Shown here piece by piece: positions 31,666 through 43,199 of a stretch of 64,000 bases of DNA. The stretch spans positions 16,970,001 through 17,034,000 of the forward strand of contig BSBM01000779.1 in the NCBI GenBank assembly GCA_027924585.1, given 5' to 3'. Every line of letters begins with the position of its first letter. The first letter of the stretch is position 1. The notes below the pieces were generated by a model. It was not told the DNA's origin and did no database searches. It saw only the letters and a list, made by a program, of their open reading frames with translations. The translations under genes were made by a program, and so were the position numbers. The stretch is from Larix kaempferi. Lineage: Eukaryota; Streptophyta; Pinopsida; Pinales; Pinaceae.

Positions 31666-32170
31666 GAGAATCTCTACTCCTAATGTCCATTCAAAGTAGT
31701 TAAATGGGGTTAGAATCTATTGGGGAGATAGTTCCATGGCTGGGTGTAAAAAATTTCCTTCAATCATCACTCAAACATCCAATAAGTTAGTTGCATTACT
31801 TATTAGACCAATATAACCAATACATTTCAGTCATCTGTAGTCAGGTAAATCAATTCCATTAACGTTTGATATATGAGAATTTAAGTCTTACAACAAATTC
31901 GTTTGTGCATTTGATCTTAATACTTTAGCACTTGCAATTTGAATCTTTTATCCTCATCAAGCATTATTAATAACTTAATCCCATGTTTAAACTTCATATC
32001 AAATCATTCAAGCATTAGGAATATTGAAGTCCGGGTAGCTTTAAATCCTTAAAGTCTTGCCATGACTCTTGATGGAATCCTAAAGTATAATATTTTCTTC
32101 CATAGGTTCAATACTATTTAACCTACCATATTTACAGAATTGTAGACCATTATTCACCTTTAATTATTGA

Positions 32171-32540
32171 GATACTTTCACCCACACTTAGCTAACTTTT
32201 AAACATATGTCATGGCCATTATAAGTTTTTAAACAACTATTTATTACATACTTATTTCATACCTCAACATACTTCAATATGATGCTTATCTTATATATCC
32301 TAAAAATTTTGATACTTTCACCCACACTTAGCTAACTTTTAAACATATATCATGACCATTCTAAATCTTTAAACAACGATTTATTATATACTCATATCAT
32401 ACCTCAACATACTTCAATATGATGCTTATCTTATTTGTAGTAAAAGTATGCCTCAACATACTCCAATATGATGCTTTATCTTATATATCGTAAAAGTACT
32501 CCAATATGATGCTTATCGCATATATCGTAAAAGTATGTGT
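32171..32540. repeat. 140 bp tandem repeat, two full copies plus partial copies
   Basis: GATACTTTCACCCACACTTA starts copies at 32171 and 32311, each ending CAATATGATGCTTATCTTAT and about 90% alike. Two shorter copies of the tail (ACTCCAATATGATGCTT...ATCGTAAAAGTA) follow to about 32540. Confidence 0.85.
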
Positions 32541-33359
32541 ATAACCAATTATGACTAGACTATTCATTGCACGTTGGTTCCCAATATAATAAAAGGATAC
32601 TTAAATAACAAAGTAATATTAACCTTTGCTATTTTATCCTTTCAATGAGTAAAAGTATAATAATCTAATGGGAGTAGTTTTCAATAACTTTAACAAGATA
32701 TTACGCCTTCTTGGTTATTTTATTAACCACATAAGTCCATCAACATTCATGTAAAAGAATCTTGGACATATTAAGTAATATTATACTATTGTAATCATTG
32801 ATGAGTATACTACCATGTCTAATGCTCGTACCTTTATGGTTATCAAGAATCACAATTCATACATAAATATAATCGTTTAGCTAAGCTTAGTTAAACTTTT
32901 GCATGGATATGTAACACGTCATTATTAATAACAACTATATGCATTCTTTCAAATGTGAAGCCAACAATTCCAGTCGATTTACCAGGGAGAACTAATAACT
33001 ACGTTTTAACTCTAGGCGGTGAATGCGCCAGAAGCTACCTCAACAATTATCGCTCACAACAGAAAAGGTAAGGTAGGAGCACAAGCAGGGATAAGACAAC
33101 GGTGAAGGCAGTTTACGGTTTGAAATAGATAGATTTAATTTTTTTAATTGCAGATCCGAAAAGAAACTAAGGTTGAAGCCCGGAATCCAACCACATCGCA
33201 TCACATATTTGCGTGTTAGTAACTAAGTGGATGATATGTATCATGTTTCTCACATGTAGGTTTCAAATTTGAATTGGCTAGATTGCAAAATACATTTATA
33301 TAAATATACATTGAATTTCAATTTCAATTTCCATTCATGCATCCTCACATTTTAAATAA

Positions 33360-33960
33360 ATTTTTTCATAAATAGTTATAAAAAAAACTATTTTACTTCA
33401 TAATTAATGAATGAACTCAATTTTTGCATCTTTGTGGGATTTTTGTGATACTCTTTAGTATCCCAAATTTGAATAGTTGGCATGTGGATGAACATATTGG
33501 ATTATGTATTGTTAAGTAAATAATAGAACAATAAGTAAGATATTAGTTTTGTGATAATTTCAAATGAAATAGTTGACACTTGGATGATTAAATTTGGGTA
33601 AATAATTATTTTACGTCATAACCAATGAATGAATGCAATTTTTGCCTATTTATAGGATTGATGTGTTATACTAACATGTAATAGTTGGCACTTCCACCAT
33701 TAAATTTGGGTCAATAACTATTTTACTTCATAATTAATTAATTAATGAAAATTTTGTTTATTTGTAGTATTTATGTGTTAGCATTTACAACATTTACGAC
33801 ATGATTTCAAATTGGAATAGTTGGTGGTTAGATATTAGTTTTGGGTGAATATCTATTTTACTTCATAATTAATTAATTAATTAATACAATTTTGGCTTAT
33901 TTGTAAGATATCCAAATTGGAAGACTTGATGTTTGAATGATTATAACCTAAAATATATTA
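33360..33960. repeat. Degenerate tandem repeat of about 130 bp
   Basis: TA(C)TTCATAATTAAT(G/T)AAT-type cores occur near 33393, 33611, 33725 and 33858. Each is preceded by a block with AGTTGGCA or AGTTGGTG and TTTGGGT(A/C)AATA, and followed by TTATTTGTA or a variant. Copies are heavily diverged. Confidence 0.6.
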
Positions 33961-34027
33961 GATTAAATGTACTTTTAAGTTGATAATATAACAATGAGTT
34001 AGATATTAGTTTCGTATCAAGCGCATA

Positions 34028-34179
34028 TAAACTAGCATAGATCTATCAAGCGCATATAAACTTGCATAGATCTATCTTAATGCTCTATCAAGCGTTGAGT
34101 CTAAAGATCATTGAGTCTAAAGATCATTGAGTCTAGAGATCAAATCAACCTTTGATAGAGGGAATTAAGATAAATCTAT
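34028..34179. repeat. Short tandem repeats framed by an inverted repeat
   Basis: ATCAAGCGCATATAAAC(T/A)(A/T)GCATAG occurs twice in tandem, then ATTGAGTCTA(A/G)AGATC three times. The arms 34066-34092 and 34150-34179 are imperfect inverted copies (ATAGATCTATCTTAATGCTC against its complement), giving a hairpin of about 27 bp with a loop of about 57 bp. Confidence 0.65.
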
Positions 34180-34419
34180 GTTGGTATTATTAGTTTGTTT
34201 TATAAATTGTTATCATTTGTTCATCAACTGAAAATATAGAGCCCAAAAGTAAAGCATTTCTCTCCCCATTCAAAAATCATAATTTATATATTTTAATGGG
34301 AGAAACATAGACAGAATCGGCAGAAGCTGTCCATCTATCTGTCATCGTATTTGACTTAGAATATCAACTATGCAATATTGCATTTACTAATAACAAAACA
34401 GTATGTATACATACCACAT

Positions 34420-34507
34420 GTCGTCGGTGCTCCTTTAAGCGAATATTCTCCTCCCCAATCTACAGAAGATAACTAGGTCGTCGGTGCTCCTTTAAGCGAA
34501 TATTCTC
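34420..34507. repeat. 31 bp direct repeat, period 57
   Basis: GTCGTCGGTGCTCCTTTAAG plus the following 11 bases is found at 34420 and again at 34477 without a mismatch. A further pair, GGATGGGTTCGGCT, lies near 34661 and 34710. Confidence 0.8.
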
Positions 34508-35469
34508 TCCTCTTTGAGCAATAGGAAAAAGAACAATTCACTTACATCCACAGTTGATCGACTTTTCCATTGGGATTAATGAACAGATGTTCTTGGTTTG
34601 GTTCCGAGTCACGACTCCCCTCTCTCAATCTATTTTCTCTCTTCCAGAATCATGTGCAAGGATGGGTTCGGCTCCCTTTTTATGAGGTCGCCTCCCTCCT
34701 AACTAACTAAGGATGGGTTCGGCTAATCATTTTAAATATATATATTAATGATATTAATAAATAGAAATAGAAATGAATTAATCGTTACCCTATATATATG
34801 TATATAGTACTTAGTGGAAATATATATACTTTCATGTAACTATTTAGAATGACAAATATCTCTTACTTCCACTTTCTTAAGCAAGGTGTAATATAATTCT
34901 TTAGGGTAATAAAGGATTAACTTCTCTCTATTAAGAGTCTTTAAAGATATTTTTTGGCATCCTTTAAGATAATTACTTATAATGATGATAACTATGATAA
35001 TCATTTAGTCTTGCTTAGGGTTATCAAGAATACCTAGCTTTACCTTAGTAGATAAGTTATAGATACTTCATGATGCAATCCCCTGGCACCCTCTGTCAGG
35101 ACCAAGATATCAATCATATCCATAAGAATTATTTAGTCTTATGTAGTAGCACTTAATAATAATTATCCTAATGCTAAAGGTTAGGTCTTAGGGGTTTGTT
35201 ACTGCCTTGCGGCAGACAATAGTATCTTTGACATTCAAGAGTAACCATTAGTAACACTTATAAACTTAAGTGCTCGACTAGTGAACCTCACAGTTCACCT
35301 TTCCTCAAGTGCCCATGGCACTAATATGACTCTTGTCATCAAATTCATGGCATACCAGCCATTAAACCTCTCCCTAGTGGATTCGTGCCCCCATCGTTTA
35401 GTTGCGTCAAGCCATCAGTCTACTAAGTCTACAAATTCACAATATAAAACAACTTAGGAAAATACTTAC

Positions 35470-35575
35470 AAAGTTTATTGACGGGGTCTTGGCCTTGAGC
35501 TCCTCGTCGGGAACTGCTACATAGTGCATTTTACATTTTCCTTTGTCAGTTACAAAGAAGTAGGGTAAAAGTGGA
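35470..35575 (-). pseudogene. Possible orphan exon, unknown gene
   Basis: On the minus strand a GC-richer stretch reads YFFVTDKGKCKMHYVAVPDE, then ELKAKTPSINF, and runs into GTAAGT, a consensus splice donor. The composition and donor look like a real exon, but a stop lies about 15 bases upstream without an acceptor between, and no neighbouring exon was found. I do not recognise the protein. It may be a captured gene fragment or chance. Confidence 0.2.
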
Positions 35576-36019
35576 TGTTACATTTACCCTACAATTTGAG
35601 CTTGATCCGTGAAAAACAACTAGTATACCAATTATTTAGCACCGTTGCAGCTCCGATACAATGTATAATTTGAGAATATGGATCTAGATATTAAACAAGA
35701 TACCAATACTTGAGAAGAGATCAATAATGAACAAATTCATGTAATGAATGTGATAGCATTAATCATTACACAAAAATATAGATCACATAACAAGAGAGAA
35801 TGGCGTATTGCATTAACTTCAATGAATGAAGTGAAAGGAAATAAATAGCAAAGCAATTTGAATTAGGTCAGGAGACATTTTGAGTTGCTCATGCAGTGCA
35901 AGAGAGGCTAGTTAGGCTTAAATAGAGTCAAATACCCCTAGTTATCCATGGACACTCTCCAAGATTGAGTTTAACTTATTTATGTGTAATATCCCAAGTT
36001 TAGACTCTTTAATTTATTA

Positions 36020-36137
36020 TGTTTGATTTGATGTTGAGATGGTAGGATCTGGAGCATCAAGATTATTTAGACTTACTACGTTTTGATGTTGAGTTGGTAG
36101 GCTCTGTAGCATCAAGACTAGTTCCATTTGTTATGTT
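36020..36137. repeat. 58 bp tandem array interrupted by copia, left half
   Basis: Two copies of a unit built on TTTGATGTTGAG(N)TGGTAGG and (T)CTGGAGCATCAAGA lie here. Two more lie at 43099-43199, directly after the copia element, so the array had at least four units before insertion. Confidence 0.85.
36133..36137. repeat. Target-site duplication ATGTT, left
   Basis: ATGTT precedes the copia 5' LTR and is repeated at 43094-43098 after the 3' LTR. Confidence 0.93.
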
Positions 36138-36740
36138 TGTTGATGTATTTGTAACTTCGGAAGATATTCTTCAATGTATTACATTTGTACTTTATTGTAT
36201 ATCCAATAGAGATGTTATATTCCTCTAATTGGAAGTGTCGTCATTTGTATTTGCAAGTGTCGCAAGTTACATTGTAAGTGTCGTCATTTGTATTGATGGG
36301 TTATTAGACCACCAGTGTGGGGTTGGCCCTAATTAGTTCATGTGGTTGGGTTATTAGGCTTCATTAGGAAGTCGGCCCCAGTGATTTATTGGCAGGTCAA
36401 GTCAGTGTATAAATAGAGGATGTGCCTCTCTCATTCTATTCATTCACTCACTTCTCAAGCTCGCATAGCTAAGAGAGAAAGTGGCGCACATGTGGAGGAG
36501 GAGGAGTATCTGCTAGAGACATCTTATTGGGTTTGATCCTTGTGATCTTGTATTGGGGCTTATTCTATCTCTGAGGAAGTTGCGGGGTTTTTCACCTTCT
36601 TGGTTTTCCCCAAGGAAACTTTGTGTCTCTTGTGTGCTTGCATTATTGTGTCTATGATTGATATGTTGTAGATATGTTGTACATGTTATTCTCTTAGTGA
36701 TCTTGAATGATAATGGAATGAAATTATCGAAAAATTAACA
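36138..36740 (+). repeat. 5' LTR of the copia element
   Basis: Starts TGTTGATGTATTTG and ends AAAAATTAACA. It contains two copies of AAGTGTCG(C/T)... near its start and a TATA box at 36408. It holds 30 bp (near 36475-36505, GA-rich) absent from the 3' LTR. Confidence 0.95.
36408..36415 (+). promoter_or_regulatory. TATA box in copia 5' LTR
   Basis: TATAAATA followed by a CT-rich stretch, CTCTCTCATTCTATTC, which fits a plant core promoter with a pyrimidine-rich leader. Kept in the 3' LTR at 42791-42798. Confidence 0.65.
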
Positions 36741-36752
36741 TGGTATCAGAGC
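36741..36752 (+). other. Primer binding site, tRNA-iMet
   Basis: TGGTATCAGAGC directly follows the 5' LTR and matches the 3' end complement of plant initiator tRNA-Met exactly. Confidence 0.93.
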
Positions 36753-37313
36753 TAACCTAAGAAGAAGGCACTGTGCAGCTGCGGAAGCTAGGGATTCTTA
36801 ATTTTTGGGTTTCTCTCCACAGATCATCAAAGGCAGGAGGCTAGATTGACTCTCCTAGCAAGGGCGCATCTTTCTGTCGAGACAGAATTCAATTCTGAGC
36901 ATTTTCAGTTTTTGACCTAAAAATTAGGGTTTCTGCAAAAATTGGAATTTATGGAATCTAAGACCACGGCTGGAAGCTCCTTTAAAAAATCGAAGTTAAG
37001 AACTTTGGATAGAACTTTTTGGTTGGGTGAAGCTCCGGTAAAATCAAACCCTAATTCAGGGTCCTATCTAGTGAATCTAGAAGTTTCAAAAGCATTTTTT
37101 GAGGGGTGCAAATTTGTAGATTTCAAATTCTGAGTATACCAACTTGACCATCTCAGCAAGGCACATCTTTCTATCCTTTCAGAAGTTTGAAATTAAATTT
37201 TGAATTTTCAGGGTTTCTCTGACAAACCCTAATCTAGCTCTAGATCTGGTTTTCAGCAAATCAAGTGGTAAGACCTAATAACTTTTCTATTTCCATTTGA
37301 AGTACTCTTTAAG

Positions 37314-38240
37314 ATGTCTCGCCACACCAAGCTTGAGGATAAGCTTGAAGGGGTTGATAACTTCCGAGCCTAGAAGTATAGGATTGGGTTAATCCTAGAA
37401 GAGAATGAGTTGGACACTTACATAAGTGAAGAGGTTCTTGTCCCAGAGGGAGAAGAGGCTAAAGCCTTACACAAGAAGAACCTAGTCAAGGCTAAGAGAA
37501 TCATTGTTGATTCTATCAAAGACCATCTCATACCTCATGTGTCTTCCCTAAAGACACCTAAGGAGATGTTTGACTCCTTGACCAAGTTGTTTGAAGGAAA
37601 GAACATAAATCAGAAGATGACTCTGTGGAACCAATTGAAAGGGGTAAAGCTTCAAAATGGAGAGACTATTCAATCCTACTTTTCTAAAGGTCTCTCAAAT
37701 CAAGGAACAACTTGAAGCTGTGATGAAGTAGTAGAGAATGGTGAAATTGTAATGACCACATTGAATGGCCTCCCTAGGTCATGGAACTCTTTCATCCAAG
37801 GAATATGTGCAAGAAGGAAACTGATCTCCTTCAGTAGACTATGGGAGGAATGTTCACAAGAAGAAGCTAGGCTTGTGGCTCGAGAAGAAAAGATGGTAAA
37901 TGAAGATCAATCTCTCACAGCACACACCAAGAAAGGAAAGATCAAAAGGGAGCAATCTTATCACAAGAAAACTCCACACCACCATCATCATAGAGAAAAG
38001 AAAGATCTGAGATGTTTCAATTGTAATGAGAAAGGACACTTTGCTTCAGAATGTCCTAAGAAAAGAAAAGAAGCTACCAACAACAATAAGAAGAAGTCTA
38101 ACAAGAAGAGATATCATGCTCATGCTACTGAGGATGATGAACCTCCCAGGAAGAAGACTAGAGCAGAAAGTGATGACTCATCAAGTGAAGATGAATATGT
38201 TCTAATCTCTGCTCTCACAGGTACTATCTCTCATGGATGT
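37314..38240 (+). pseudogene. gag: Copia gag with zinc knuckle, broken
   Basis: Starts at ATG 37314 (MSRHTKLEDKLEGVDNFRA). An in-frame TAG at 37371 stands where relatives have Trp. The gag core follows (TPKEMFDSLTKLFEGKNINQ, MTLWNQLKGVKLQNGETIQS), then a frame slip at about 37690-37745 that is later restored, TTLNGLPRSWNSFIQG, a His-rich basic region, and the CCHC knuckle CFNCNEKGHFASEC (about 38013). It would form the particle shell and bind RNA. A small frame at 36942-37133 upstream has no clear role. Confidence 0.8.
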
Positions 38241-41200
38241 GATGATTGGCTTATTGATAGTGGGGCTTCCAAAGACATGACTAGGTTTAAAGAATCCTTT
38301 GTAGATCTATTTGAACATGAGTCACCCCATAAGGTGAAACTTGGAGATGGCTACCAATATCCCATAAAAGGAAGTGGTGAAGCCTCCTACAAATTAGACT
38401 CTGGGAAGTCTTTGAAGATGAAAGATGTTCTATATGTACCTGGGCTCAAAAAGAATCTCCTCTCCATGTCATCTTTGGATGCAAAGGGGATTAGAGTTGC
38501 ATTTGTGGATGGCCAAGTTCTCATGTGGCCAAAGGGTAAGACCATAGATGATGCAGTAGTGATTGGAGAGCAAGAGGGAGGATTGTACAAATTGAAGGGA
38601 CAACCTGAACATGCCATGGTACATGAGTCCATGGAGCCAAGTGAACTTTGGCATAGAAGGCTTGCTCATGTGCACTATAGAGCACTACCAATTGCAAGCA
38701 AAGCAATAGAAGGTGTTCCTGAAATCTAGTCAAAGCATGAAGGTGTTTGCAAAGGATGTGCAAAAGGAAAGAACACCAAGAAGGCATTTCCAAGCAATGA
38801 AAGCAAAGCAAAAGGAATCTTGGAGATTATCCACTTCGATGTATGCGGTCCGATGTCATCCAGTTCTCTGAGTGGGTATGTATACTATGTTTCTTTCATT
38901 GATGATTTCTCTAGGAAGACTTGGGTTTATTTATTGAAGAATAAAGATGAAGTCTTTGATAAGTTCAAGGAATTCAAAGCCTTGATGGAAAATAAAACCG
39001 ATGGGAAGATCAAGACCTTTAGATCCAAAAATGGCGGAGAATTCACTTCAAGTCATTTCAAGAAGTTATGCAGTGATTCAGGGATTAAGAGGGAGTTAAC
39101 TGCTCCCTACAATCCACAACAAAATGGAGTTGCAGAAAGGAAGAATAGAACTATCATGGAAGCAGCACGGGCAATGATTCATGACCAAGATCTGCCTATG
39201 CATCTATGAGCAGAAGCAGCTAGGACAACTGTATATGTGCAGAACATAACACCTCACAAGATACTTGACAACAAGACACCAGAAGAAGTTTTCTCTGGTA
39301 AGAAACCAGAAGTTAGCCATCTCAGAATATTTGGATGTCCAGTATATACACACATTCCAAAGGAAAGCTAGATCCTTCAGGAAAGCTAGATACACACATT
39401 CCAAAGGAAAGCTAGATCCTTTAGGAAAGAAGGGCATCTTTGTGGGTTACAGTGAAAGCTTGAAGGCATACAAAATATACTTCCCAGGGTTCAAGAAGAT
39501 TGACATCAGCATGGATGTAACATTTTATTAAAACTCAGCATACATCAAATCAAGGAAGACACATGTTGAAGACAGTGAAGAACCAAAGGTAACCATATTT
39601 CAAGACACCACTATGAATGAAGCGATTCCAGAAGAAGATCATGAAATTGAAGATCCATGAGAACCTGTAGATCCACCCCGTGAGAAGAACTCTCACAAGA
39701 GGAAACCTGCATGGGCTAGAGAGCTCATCCAAGATGCAGAAAGGTATGGCATTCTAGAAGAAGAACACAGAGAAAGGAAGAGGGCTAGATCACATACAAG
39801 TTATGTTGCCTTACTCTGTGACATTATGAACAAAGAACCTTCCAGTTATGAAGAAGCAACGGAAAAGAAAGAATGGAAGGATGCCATGGTCGAGGAGTAC
39901 CAGTCAATCATGAAGAATGATGTTTGGGATGTGGTCCCAAGACCTAAAGGGAAGTCTGTTGTGACTTCCAAGTGGATCTATAAGATCAAGCATGCTGCAG
40001 ATGGAAGCATAGAGAAATACAAAGCGAGGTTTGCAACTCGTGGCTTCTCCCAGAAAGAGGGAATAGACTATGAAGAGACTTTTACAATGTAGCCAGATAC
40101 ACTTCCATCATAACAGTACTTGCTCTGGTTGCAGTGATGAAGTGGAATATACACCAGATGGATGTCAAGACAGCTTTCTTAAATGGTGTAGTCGAAGAGG
40201 AAGTGTATGTGGAGCAGCCACTCGGGTTTGAGACACATGACAGGGAGTCATATGTGTGCATATTGAAGAAAGCCTTGTATGGCTTGAAGCAAGCTCCTAG
40301 GACTTGGTATGGTAGGATAGACAGCTTTCTATCCAGTTTTGGCTTTACCAAAAGTAAAGCGGATTCCAACCTTTACTACAAGGTTGAGGAAGGCAATCTA
40401 GTGATACTACTATTGTATGTGGATGACTTGTTTGTTACAGGTGAGGATAGATTGATTGTTGATACAAAGAGGAAGCTTGCTGCCGAGTTCGAGATGAAGG
40501 AATTGGGGATGATGCATTACTTTCTAGGCATGGAGGTGTGGCAGAGTGCAGATGGAATCTTCCTTGGACAAGGGAAGTATGCAGTAGAGATCCTGAAGTG
40601 GTTCGGGATGATGGACTACAAGGCCATGGCCACAACTATGGCATCGAACCTGAAGCTTCTGTGTGATGCTTCATCTAATCCGATTGATGTCATGGTTTAT
40701 CGTCAAATGATTGGGTCCTTAATATACCTGAGGAACACGAGACCAAATATTTGCTTTGCGGTGAACACATTGAGCCAGTTCCTGACAGATCCCAGAGGTG
40801 TTCACCTGGTTGTTGTAAAGCATATTCTGAGGTACCTGAAGGGTACAATTGATTATGGGCTCAAGTATGATGTGAATCAAAAGTTTAACCTGGAGGGTTA
40901 TGTTGATTCAAATTGGGCAGGAAATGATGCAGATAGGAAGAGCACTTCTGGGTGCTACTTCAGTATGGGATCAAGTGTGATCTCTTGGTTTAGCAGGAAG
41001 CAATCCTGCGTAGCACTAAGTACAGCCGAAGCAGAGTATGTTGCAGCTTGTTCGGCTAGTTGTGAGGCAGTATGGATTAGGAAGCTATTGTCTGAGTTAG
41101 TTGATCTCCCGTTGGATGCTACCAGTATCTATTTTGACAACCAGAGTTGTGTGAAGTTGTCAGAGAACCCGGTGTTCCATGACAGGTCGAAGCACATCGA

Positions 41201-41378
41201 TATCAAATATCACTATATCAGGGATATGGTGCAGAGAGGAGCAGTAAAGCTTTTGTATATTGCGACCAATGAGTAGGTTGCAGATGTGTTGACCAAACCA
41301 CTAGCCAAAGTGAAGTTTGAGTACTTCAGAGAGAGGCTTGGTGTTCTTCAGATAGAAGATACTTCGAGGAAGAAGTGA
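38241..41378 (+). pseudogene. pol: Copia pol (PR-IN-RT-RH), broken
   Basis: Domains: protease DDWLIDSGASKDMT (about 38250); GAG-pre-integrase LWHRRLAHVHYRAL (about 38646); TAG at 38727; integrase zinc residues then IIHFDVCGPM (about 38826), FIDDFSRKTWVY and PYNPQQNGVAERKNRTIMEA (about 39106); TGA at 39207 in a Trp position; frame change near 39215-39265 beside a local duplication (ATTCCAAAGGAAAGCTAGAT twice, 39350-39420); RT from about 39826 (NDVWDVVPRPKG), another frame change at about 40090, MDVKTAFLNGVVEEEVYVEQ, LLYVDDLFVTG (about 40410); RNase H with STAEAEYVAA (about 41022); TAG at 41274 then VADVLTKPL and the natural stop at 41376. Order IN before RT defines Ty1/copia. Confidence 0.9.
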
Positions 41379-42508
41379 TGGGACACATTTGCAGGAGCCA
41401 TGCCAAGCATGGTGGAAGGAGGATCCTCCCATGGTTGTGGATGTAAGCGTTGTGTGATGAGCATCAGGACGATGCTTCAGATGGCATACATCAGGATGAT
41501 GTTATGACGATGATCAGGATGATCATGTGTGATGAGTATCGGGATGATACTCTGGATAATATGCATCAGTTGGATCATGTATGATGATATGCATCAAGAT
41601 GATGCTTTGACATGATCAAGTGGATCATGTGTGATGAGTCTGAAAGATGCAGATGCACATAGGATTTTCGGACATGGTTGTAGATTTGTTCTCCCATGGT
41701 CGCGATGTAATTGCCAAGCTTTTATGACATGGTTGCAGATGTGTTCTCCCATGGTCGTCATGTAATTGTTGGAGCTTTTCCGACATGGTTGTAGATTTGT
41801 TCTCCCATGGTCGTGATGTAATTGTTGAGCCATTCTCACATGGTGGTAGATGTGTTCTCCCATGGTGCAGAGGTAAGGGTTGGAGCCATTCTCACATGGT
41901 AGCAGATGTGTTCTCCCATGGTGCAGAGGTAAGGGCTGAAGCCATTTTTCACATGGTGGTAGATGTGTTCTCCCATGGAGAAAAATTAAGGGTTGGAGCC
42001 TTCCCCGAATGGTGGTAGATGTGTTCTCCCATGTCGGTGGTGTAAGTGTTGTATGATGTGCATCTAGGTTGTGCTTCGTGGATGATGAGATAAGATGATC
42101 AGTATGATCATGAGTATCAAGATGATACTCCATGGCCATGGACAGGTTGTGCAATTGCATGTAAAAGATCCTAGGAGATCTGATAGGTTGAGCAGTGAGC
42201 TCGTAAAAAATCATGGGATGCTCTTTCAAGGTTTTGTAAACGCACATAATCAGTCCTAAGGATTCCACATGATGGCCAGAGATGATGAAGACCTACAGGA
42301 GGCTAGGCCTACATCTAGCAGGAAAAAGGGTTGGCTTTATAGAACTTCCTATGACAAGAAGAATTCAGAGATAGGCCAGTGATCAAGATGTCGAGTGCAG
42401 CAGCAGTGATGATGATGATGCTCCGTGATCCAATGATGATGATCCAGCTCCAGAATTGAAGACTTGCACCAATATCTATTGATGACCTGTGTTCATAATA
42501 CCTTCCTA
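41379..42508 (+). other. Copia 3' untranslated region
   Basis: 1.1 kb between pol and the PPT. It starts with a GATGA/ATCAGGATGAT-rich stretch (41440-41640), then the minisatellite at 41665-42035. A 224-codon frame on the opposite strand (42268-41594) crosses the repeats and is probably a by-product of them. Confidence 0.7.
41665..42035. repeat. 55-57 bp minisatellite, seven copies, inside copia
   Basis: The core AGAT(G/T)TGTTCTCCCATG(G) recurs with TGTTCTCCC at 41687, 41742, 41798, 41853, 41909, 41966 and 42022. Between cores lie TCACATGGT(G/A)G and GGTTGGAGCCATT-type sequence. Units differ by 5-20%. It lies in the 3' untranslated region of the element. Confidence 0.92.
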
Positions 42509-42520
42509 ATAAAGAGGGAG
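42509..42520 (+). other. Polypurine tract of the copia element
   Basis: AATAAAGAGGGAG ends directly at the 3' LTR start. Confidence 0.85.
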
Positions 42521-43093
42521 TGTTGATGTATTTGTAACTTTGGAAGATATTCTTCTATGTATTACATTTGTACTTTATTGTATATCTAATAGAGACGTTA
42601 TATTCCTCTGATTGGAAGTGTCGTCATTTGTATTTGCAGGTGTCGCAAGTTATATTGTAAGTGTCGTCATTTGTATTGATGGGTTATTAGACCACCAGTG
42701 TGGGGTCAGCCCTAGTTAGGTCATGTGGTTGGGTTATTAGGATTCATTAGGAAGTCGGCCCCAGTGATTTATTGGCAGGTCAAGTCAGTGTATAAATAGA
42801 GGGTGTGCCTCTCTCATTCTATTCATTCACTCACTTCTCAAGCTTGCATGGCTAAGAAGTATCTGCTAGAGACATCTTATTGGATTTGATCCTTGTGATA
42901 TTGTATTGGGGATTATTCTATCTCTAAGGAAGTTGTGGGGTTTTTCACCTTCTTGGTTTTCCCTGAGGAAACGTTGTGTCTCTTGTGTGCTTGCATTATT
43001 GTGTCTATGATTGATATGTTGTAGATATGTTGTACATGTTATTCTCTTAGTGATCCTGAATGATAATGGAATGAAATTATCGAAAAATTAACA
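42521..43093 (+). repeat. 3' LTR of the copia element
   Basis: 573 bp, TGTTGATGTATTTG to AAAAATTAACA. About 4% diverged from the 5' LTR and lacking a 30 bp GA-rich segment. Confidence 0.95.
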
Positions 43094-43199
43094 ATGTTTG
43101 ATTTGATGTTGAGCCGGTAGGCTCTGGAGCATCAAGACTAGTTTCATTTGTTATGATTGATTTGACGTTGAGTTGACAGGCTCTGGAGCATCAAATACA
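43094..43199. repeat. TSD ATGTT and right half of the 58 bp tandem array
   Basis: ATGTT at 43094-43098 is the second target duplication. Two more units of the array that begins at 36020 follow, ending GCATCAAATACAG. Confidence 0.85.

Larger units (their letters stand above)
30601..36019. other. Long AT-rich intergenic stretch with no intact gene
   Basis: No open frame of protein quality except the copia gag relic at 31369-31665 and an exon-like stretch at 35470-35575. Several local repeats are listed separately. The rest holds nothing I can support. Confidence 0.6.
36138..43093 (+). mobile_element. Complete Ty1/copia retrotransposon
   Basis: A 6.96 kb element with LTRs of 603 and 573 bp, an iMet PBS, gag, pol in copia order (protease, integrase, RT, RNase H), a long 3' untranslated region with minisatellite, a PPT and the TSD ATGTT. 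The LTRs differ by about 24 substitutions (4%) plus one 30 bp deletion in the 3' copy. Coding frames contain five or more lesions, so it is inactive. Confidence 0.95.

Noticed and set aside
36942-37133. Separate small gene before copia gag
   Set aside because: It lies in the untranslated leader after the PBS and has no family motif; the gag start at 37314 fits copia elements better.
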